NCBI GenBank assembly: GCA_006176705.1
Contig: QRFJ01000021.1
Location: 3,182,208-3,246,207, forward strand
DNA length: 64,000 nucleotides
Direction: 5' to 3'
From: Cocos nucifera
Lineage: Eukaryota > Streptophyta > Magnoliopsida > Arecales > Arecaceae
Below are positions 28,101-37,500 of the stretch, piece after piece; position 1 is the first letter of the stretch; each line of letters begins with the position of its first letter. Below the pieces are notes generated by a model. That model saw only the letters and a program-made list of their open reading frames with translations, did no database searches and had not been told where the DNA came from. The translations under genes and the position numbers were made by a program.

Positions 28101-31100
28101 CAGATAATTGACGGTGGAGGCATGCCCACAGTCAAACAGTTCATGGTTGAGATGATTTCATGAAAGCAGCCAAGTTCCTAGATTAACTTGGTTGGCTACA
28201 AAAAGAGCACAAAATATGCTGAGATGGAGAAGCGGATGCACCACATAAAGTAGAAGAAAGCACCAACCATGGTTTCAATGTAGAACACATGGCAGATAAT
28301 TGTTTGAAAGCCACAACTCAAGGACAAGAAGCAGCAACAGTGGAGGACCAACGAGGAAACATGTCAACATGAAAGAACATGATATCCTACACAGAGTAAT
28401 CTCTTCCAGTTGTGTAAAAGTGAAATTTTCAATAGATGAAGTGCTATGCCACCATTTTATATGCTACTGGAATACCATTATAACCCAGGCATAATTTACA
28501 AACATCCCCACCCCGACATACTTTTCCTTATTTACAATATTTTTGCAACAAAGAATTGCCCTGGGCCTTTTTTGCTTGCATAGCTTATCTCAATATAAAA
28601 AACTCATCCTGGCATTCTTAAAAAATAATAATCAGGTTAATAGCTAAAAGAAGTGGATTCTTGATCACCAGAAGCCTAAAGGTGTGGAAACATATTAAGA
28701 CTTCTTTAGGATTAGAATTATATAGTTAAAATAGACTACTGATTAGATAAAGAATGTTTCTGACATACATGATGAGCTGAAAGTGAGGATAATTATTTAG
28801 TTTCTAAAACAGGAATGTTCTATAAAGGAAACCGACAGCACATTTAATTTCATATCAGAAGTTGAGAATCAGTACATAAGCACATGGCTGCATGCATATG
28901 CAGCAAGCATTCAAATATGCATCTACTGAATCAGTACATAAGCACATGGCTGCATGCTACCATCCATCCACACATACACAATATATGTATATATGTATGT
29001 GTACATATATATACACATATGTATATGTAAATATGTATATGAAGAGAGAGAGAGAGAGAGAGATAGAGAGATAGAGAGAGTCAAAAATGATTCACAAGAT
29101 ACTTCTAAAATAATGTTTAAATAAGATCATACTACGAGAAAAATTTTATTAGATAAAAGATCATCATACATAAATACAAAGAGAAAATGGCTCTAAAACT
29201 CATATCGCTACTAAATAACTGAATTTTTGGTCCCTCATATTTACAGGGTTAGAACACAAAATCTAAATGAAATGGCAACTCATCAGCTTAAACCAGTTGC
29301 CATTTATATGGACACATACAAAAGGAAGAGTATTGGCGACCAACCGATGACTGGCATGTATTAAGACAAAAAATCAAATGATGGAACATGATATATAGGT
29401 AACTTAGTGAATTCATAAGCCACCTGAACAGTACTACTGACTACTGAGTGTACAAGTCCGCAGATGTAGTAACTGTTAAAAAGAGACTTAGCAAGAATGA
29501 TTAAAGGGGAATTAGATTTACATAGTAAATTACAACAACAATCATATATATCCAATATCCAACTAATAACAAAACATGGAAAACAATGTCCCTCTGCATG
29601 CCCACAGGACATGAGAAAATTAAGAACCAACTAATTACATACAAGCTATATAACTTCCAATTAAAAGAAAGAATAATGATGATGACGGTCAAGCAGTAAA
29701 CAAGAGACACTACCAAGTTAATGCAATAGCATAATCAGCAAAATCAACAAGTTATATTTATAGTGAGGTCAAGTTGACCTGGCCAAGAACTCGGCTTTGA
29801 GATTAAGCAACAACTCATGTAATATAAACTTTTGATTTTAAATGCATTATTATCAAAAAATATCCACCTACCTTTCATCAGACAATGCATAAAGAAGTGG
29901 AAAATCAAATCTCGATATGTAAATAATCAAAAGTGTAATAGATAGGTGAATTAAATCACAATGAGAAATATTAAAAATAACCTTGAACCATAGATGATTA
30001 AGAAGCCTGAAAAGAATCGACTCTGGAGTGCTTATAGATGGAAATATAGCATCAGTAACCAGTGCTTTTCCTGGAGCAACTGGTAAATCTAATAGAAGCC
30101 TGTCCATTTTCGAAAGCATACAAGTTGCCGCAGCTTTAACAGATTTTGAAGGAGATGACAAAAGGTTGATAACAGGAAAGAAACACAGAAGCTCTTCACT
30201 GATGCAATTTGCAGTTCTTTGTATATTAAGTTCTGCAGCATCAACGAAATCTTACAGATGAATTCTATCATTAATACATATCAAACATTCAAACATGAAA
30301 GTGATGCAAAAGCAAGGGAAATCAAGTGACATTTTGAAAGGTAGAAGTAAACAGTATAATCAAACACATTACGATGGACACAAGCCCTTGCAGGCATTTT
30401 AACAGAGTAATCTAGTCTAGCCATGGATGCCTAGAATCGAATTGCCTGTGCAACCAATAAAAAACTTTCAAAGTTACCTAGGAATACACACTTCAAATTG
30501 TATGGGTATATGCATTTGATGGAAAAAGTGGTTTCTTTACCCATGAAGATTTCAAAGATGTTGGTTGCAAAATGAAATAACCATTAGATATGATCAACAA
30601 GGTCTAGAACATCAATAAACAGAAAATAATAAGTTATAGAGACCCCTTTGCTATGCATCAAGTCATCCCAAAATAATATTAATGATAGAATACTATGTTT
30701 TGATATTGGGAGATCTCCAAAGCATATGATTTCTTTTGTTCATAACTCAGTACACCATACCAGTCCGTACCAGTGTGCATCTGGCAAACCATACCATACC
30801 GGTTTGGTATAGAAAGTGTACCGAGTATTCCATATGCCAAACCGACCACATACCTAGCATACAGACACTATGCCAAAACGTTACTAATCACCAAATGTCA
30901 ATTTCTAACAATACGAAGATTTGGTAGTTCAGAAAATTTTTCACTGAAATATTGCACCATACTATGTGGCGTGCAGTTTTGAAGAAAGCCAAAAGAGAAT
31001 CTTTCCAGAATTCCCATTGATTGCATCATTGGTAATGCCGCCACGTGGCAGCTCGAAGCAGCCACTCAATTATGGCAGTGCTTTATTTGTTGTTTCATAG

Positions 31101-34100
31101 CATCATAGTAAGGGGAGGATCCACGGGAGGCGGTGAGCAGGAGGTGCAATTCTAATGCCAAATTTCTGGTTTCAAATATATTAATTAGCTTCATCATGAT
31201 TATTCACCCCCTCTCCTGTCTTCCTAAAAATTTGGTCTTTACCAGATACAATTGAGGTTAAAAATCCAGATGAGATCACCCAGCTATAGTAGTGGGATTA
31301 TTTTCATGGACATTGTATAACATAGAACAGAAATCTGTTAAACTAATCCTAACCTTCCACATCGACAGCAGTTGTAATCAACAAACAAATTACTCCCTAT
31401 GACCTTCTAATAGCATAACCTCATTTCTCCGACTTCCTTACTCTCACACATCTTTCCAAACATGTTTTTTGTTCATTAAAACTTTAGACCTGATAGAAAT
31501 CCAACAGAAGAAAGAAGAGGAAGAAGAGAAAGAGGGAGAGGAAGGAGATGAAGAACAAGGGGAACTAATATGAATAAGAAACAAGAGCTCCCTAAAAAAT
31601 AGAAAGAGGAAAAGGAAGATGAAGAGAAATGCCTTTCTCTACAGCCTAGGTACATATATGCAATTTCACTCTTTTATTATTTTTCTTTACCATCTATATT
31701 TTCTCTTTGCTGTGAGATAATTTCAGAGATATGAGTTTTTGCTTTTCTTACTTCTGAAGAGTTTTCCAAACAACTGAAACTACAAACAGCCAACAAAGAG
31801 TATTCACACCGGGTATTTCTTACAAGGGTGTATTTCATTGTACCTTCTGCTTCCATATCATTTCAATATTTTTAAAGTCCTGGGTCACAGCTGGGTTAGT
31901 GAAATGATCAATGCATATCTATGATTCTAGAAGAGGAAAATATTGTCTGAGAAGGGCCCTGTGGATTCTGAAGTTTAAAGGAGAGATTTCAGAAGAGACA
32001 AGGTGTAAATATTTAATTAAGACACAAGACCCAACCTCAGATATTTATCAGAGTCATTTAACAATCTAATTTGCTCATATCCCTATACCTTTACCGTAAA
32101 AGTTAACAAAAATTTATTTTAATAATTAATTATTCTTTTGCAAAATTGTAAAAGTACACTATCATAAACTTTCTCCTTCCAATTATGCTTATAATTACCT
32201 TCTTAATTCTTAAGATATAATCGAGGTTTTACGTCCTGGCAGGATGGAGTGCATCCTAGCCATTCCATCCCGTTTCTATGAGAAAACAAGATTGGGATGG
32301 GGTCGGGACTCCAAAATCCATCCATGTGGGGAGAGAAAAAGAAAGAGGAAAGAAAAAATGACGATGAAAGGTAAAAAGTAAAAGGAAAAAGAAGAAAACA
32401 AATGATAGAAAGAAAGGAAGGGAGAAGAAAAGAAAGGAAGGAAAGGAAGGAAAGGAAGAAAGGAAAGAGTAAGAAGAAGAAAAAGGAAAAAAGAAAGAAA
32501 AGGAAGGGATAAGAAAAATAAAGAAGAAGGAAAGGAAAGAAAGGAAGGTAGAAAAAAGAAAGAAAAGAACAATGGAAAAAAAGAAAAGAAAGAAAGAAAG
32601 GAAAAAAAGGGGAGAGATATGGAGGATATCTATCAGGATGTATAATCGGGACAATTACCAACACGGAACAGCAGCATATAACGTTCCATGGAGATATTGA
32701 GACACCTCCATCTCACGGGATTTAAAACCTTGGATATAATAGTCATTTTTAGTGTTATATGTTTTATATGCATCATATTTTCTTTGAAAAAAAAATATTT
32801 TTTCCTATTATTAAATATAATGATTGGCACAGTGTTGTTTTTGCTGCCTACCACCACCCTCACATAAATTTCTGGTCCTGCCACTTATCATATTAGAACA
32901 AGAAAGTGGCAGTATCACGGTCATCAACTATAAATGTGCTTTCATCACCTATCATGCAATACCCTTTAGTCCTTTACAATTTGCAACACTATTATGCTGT
33001 ACTGCATCAAGCCCACCAACCTTCTTCTTTTTTTTTTTTTTTTATTCTCTAACTTTTTTTCCTCCCTGACACTAATCATTTGCAAATAATTGGGGAAATT
33101 TTGGCTGATAATCAAGCAATGCCATAATATGATCATACATTGCCCATTCTTTAACTGTTTATTTTTTTCACCATCAAGTGTTGGGGACCCTTTTCCAGAT
33201 AAGTTAGGTTGCAAAGCTAAATAGGTGAGAATTTATGCATGCATAGGAAGAGAAGTAGAAGGTATTCTACTTCAATCCAATGATTCAAATCATTGTACAT
33301 TCCAAACTCTCATATCTGTGTAAATCCTCTCATTGTTGGAAGGGCTGAGGAGAATAGAAGTGGAGAGAGGAAGTAGGCAGGGTCACGACTCACGAAGTCC
33401 ATGATCAGTGAACAGTGGTTCTCAGATACCAGAAAACATCTCATTTAAAAGAGTATAGCATCCCTAAATTATTGGAAATGTAGGATTGGCAGACTCCCAA
33501 GATCCGGCAACTTTTCATTCTTCCTGTCTCCACTCACCTCACTCCTTACAACCCAGGTCGATATATCACACATAGACAGAATTTGGAATCCAAACAGTCA
33601 GCATTCCTAAGAATACGGGAGCACCGAGTTAGAACTTCAAAATTATGATTAACATGGAAAGAACTTCTTTAAAGGGGGAAAAATAAGAGACTTAGTCCAG
33701 GCATTTATTCTTCCACACTATTATAGACTGAAAAGCACATTCTAAAGTTTCCACTTTGCTATGTTAGATAAATATAATGCAATTCTGTCAGCAATGATGG
33801 GAAAGACGCACCATTTTCAGTTTTCCACTCAACTAGGAAATTTAGAAGCTTCAAAATAGAGAGCTGTTCATGTTCAAACTCCACCCGTGTAAGGATGATA
33901 GAAATTGAGACAGTAACCATCATGAACTCAGGCAAATAGCATAAGCCGAGCTCTTTCTGTGATACCAACAAACGCTTTGACAACTCAATAATAATATCAG
34001 TTCTTCCGTGAAGTTTATGCTGACCAGTACATAGTGAAAGGAGAGTCTCCAATAGCTCAATAGTGCATGCTTGGGCATCCGTTGTTACCTATAGGAATTA

Positions 34101-34462
34101 TGATAAGTTCACATAAACAAAAACTCCTAATCCAAAATCCAATAACTTATTCTGAGAGCATGTCAATATTTTACAGATAAAAAATAGCACCAAAAAAAAA
34201 TCATACACAAATTACCAACTTCTTGTGCAAAAAAGTCATTATAAGATCAACTAACTTATGATAATAGTGCACACTTTCCCTTTTTTATAGAACTTCAACT
34301 ATGTAACTTCCTTATAAATGTGGTTGGGCTTTCAAAAGGTCAAATATAACATGTTTATCATGATTCTGTAAATTCCAAAACATCTTACCATAGCCACAAA
34401 GGATTAAGTCCGGGAACAAAGTATGTAAGCCTCTTATAATAGGCCAATAACAGATATTAAGA

Positions 34463-34511
<49 letters not shown>

Positions 34512-37500
34512 TTTAGTTTTGAAATGTAACATGTACACACACACACATATGTATATATACGTGCATAGATACATATCTACACACACAAACACATGTGTGT
34601 GTGTATATACACACACACATGTACATGTGTATATACACATGTACATGTATATACATGTATGATACATGTATATACATGTATACATCCATGTATATACATA
34701 CATAGATAGATACATGCATACATAGATAGATACATGCATACATATATATGTATATGTATATGTATGTATGTATGTATCTATCTATCTATCTATCTATGTA
34801 GTATAGGCATCATATATCATGCCTATAAGTGCTAAGTAGCAGATAGGTAACTAAGATGCATATAAGCATGCAACAAAGTCCAAGGCCTATACAAATGTAG
34901 CAAAATTTGTAATTTGTTAAAACACCTGAAAAATAAGAATGAAAGGTCCTTCTAGATAGAAATTGATTTAAAAGGCTTAGCTTATGTTTATGAAGATTTA
35001 GCTCCGCTCGTGATTTCCAGAAATACAAAGAATATGAGATATGGCTTGTCGTAATGGTTATGGTTAGTTATCATCAAAGATCTCTTCAATGTTCTAACAA
35101 CAGTTCTCATTTAATAGGTGTTCATGTTTCAATAACATGCACCGTGACTGTTCAAGATTACATAGTCTAGAATATATACTTTTAAACCAAACTACTTTCA
35201 GCAACGAGTCAATTTCTACACCTAGAAAGCTCCTGACGCAGACTTTCTTTACTTCTGAATGTTTAAAAATAATTAAGAAAATTATCATCCATAAAAAGGT
35301 TGAAGAGGAGATGAAAATACAGCCAATCGAGAATTTGCCACCAACTTTTTTCCAAACAAAGAGGAAATAAAGAAATGAGCATCTGAATTGGCTAACATCT
35401 AATCACAAGACAATATCAAACATGTCATCTCACAAATCATGATTGAAAGAAAAGCTTCTTGGCTAGGAGACCCGTTTTTCAATATAACATGATGGTCTAC
35501 TTTTTACATGCTTAGCACTCTCATGCCGAAATAGATTTAGAAACTATATATCACATTACAGTTTTATTGTCTGCCTAGAGACATTGCAAAGTACACTTTG
35601 TTTACCAGAGCAAATAGAACTTCAGTTTCAGAGAGTTCCACAAGAATAACAAATGTTTTGAGGCATGCTATTGACAATTCTCTGAACAGTGTGCCTTTTA
35701 AGAGTGAAAGTTACAAATGTTTGGAGCATATGACAAATTGCTTCACAACCTCTTGAAATACACAATCAGAAAAAATGGCTCTAAAATAAAACTAAAGACC
35801 ATCTTACTTTTAAAAATATTGCAAAAGAAATTCATAAAAAAGAAAAAAGAAATAAGGACTAATGGTTATGTTTTACCCTTTCTAGACTTCAACTTAAATT
35901 ACTTTGTCAGGCTACTGTACTTGCATTCTTCTACTTAAACACATATCAGTTTTAGTTGCACATGACACTTGTAAAAGTTCCGCCATATCTTGGATTCTGA
36001 TAGACAAGGATGGTGACAAATCAAGTAACTTTGCAAACTACCACTTTGGTTGGACACAAAGTGGAGGAGAGGAAAGAAAACAAGCAAAACAAAAGAAGCA
36101 AAGAGAAGGAAGAAAAGTGAACCTCAAATGCAAGAGAAGAGAAGAGGAAGAAAAGGGGAGTTACCCTTTTCTCAGAATCTCTCCACTTATAGAGATACTA
36201 AAAAGGAGAACTTAGTGACAAACCTCTTCTCCATTTCTCTTCTCTTCTCTACTCGCTTTATCATCCAAAAGGCAGAGATCAATCCTCTCCTCTTTTCTCT
36301 ACATACTCTCTCCTCCGTGTCTCTTCTCTTTTCTCCAAATGTCACAATCCAAACATAGGGTAAATCTCAAAAGAAATATTAACTTTCATATATAATCAAT
36401 TTCTGCCTTTCAAAACCACTAGATTCTTTCAGAAGATGATAGGGTACGACTATAACAAGAACTCAAATATTTATCCTGTATGTGCCAAATAAAAGCCAGC
36501 ATGGTGACATATTATACTAAACTTTGATGAGTACTTCTTATGACTTGGACAGAAAGATATGCTTTAATGCCAGAAAACATATGTGTCCATGATGAGAAAG
36601 TAATTAGGTGCTTGTTTGAAACAAAGACTTGACTAACTACGAAGTGCAGAGGATATACCATCTTAGTAGAAACCATTTTCTTCAAGAGCACCATGAACGC
36701 ATCCACCAAATACTCAGCACAAGCAATCAGGTACTTAAAATCCTGCACAAGTTTTTAGAACATAGGAAGACAGAATAAGAGCCATAGTGAAGTTATTTTT
36801 GATTCATCACTGCAAATTTTTCAGTAGTATGCGACAGAAAAAAGCTAGTGTGGCAGCACCATACTAAGTTCCATAAAATATCCAAGGAAGCCGTCTCAAA
36901 ACAGAACATAAACTTGACGATAACAATCTCAATTCTTTACACGATATCCTTGCAGACAATTTTTTTGCTTGCAGGTTAACTTGTTTTACACTATAACCAA
37001 TAATTAACATGTGAACTTGCCAGTAAAAGATTTTATCAAAATCATGACGTTAAATGTAGGTGTCTCCTCCATGATCACGCACTAGCACAATTAGAATATG
37101 AATTCAAGAATGAAAACCTCACCCCTTCATTACTGCAGGGGAAGTATTTTAGGCATCCTGTGAGAAGCTTCATGATGCAAGCAGCTCCAGACAGAAACGA
37201 GCAAGACAACAACGCAATTGACGATATCAAATCCCTCACAAAAGATGAAGATGGTTTTCGTAGAACAGAGTATGCGAGAAATGGCCTCAAGAACCTCGAG
37301 ATGGCCTCCATTCCAACTGACCTATTCTGTGCGATGAACAACATAACTTGCTGTATGAGCTCTGCCTGCATCTCTGCCTGACATGAAAGAACCTGCCAGC
37401 CAAGAAAAAACGACCAAATAAAATTGGCAACATCCAGATAATGGAATTCATCATCGGAATTAAGATCATATGCTGCCTAGAAGATAATCAATCCACTGAA

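Larger units (their letters stand above)
26272..29981 (-). other. RST1 intron 5
   Basis: A 3.71-kb intron with an ACCATACC-type repeat at 26325-26475, a short direct repeat near 27251 and 27291, a perfect 30-bp direct repeat at 28866 and 28928, and TATG/GA microsatellites at 28978-29080. Confidence 0.85.
30233..33811 (-). other. RST1 intron 4
   Basis: A 3.58-kb intron. It contains a purine-cored repeat at 32225-32715, an ACCATACC-type repeat fragment at 30745-30870, and a GA-rich stretch at 31500-31640. No coding signal is seen elsewhere. Confidence 0.85.
34089..36658 (-). other. RST1 intron 3
   Basis: A 2.57-kb intron. It holds a foldback-type MITE near 36041-36358 and a compound microsatellite at 34467-34800. 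The rest (34801-36040) shows no recognizable feature. Confidence 0.85.

Noticed and set aside
32203..32664. Three overlapping minus-strand frames rich in Phe/Leu/Ser, looking like a membrane protein
   Set aside because: Translation of a nearly pure A/G repeat tract in a dispersed element; no real hydrophobic topology.
34506..34743. Overlapping frames of Tyr/Met/Cys/Ile repeats
   Set aside because: Pure microsatellite translation.
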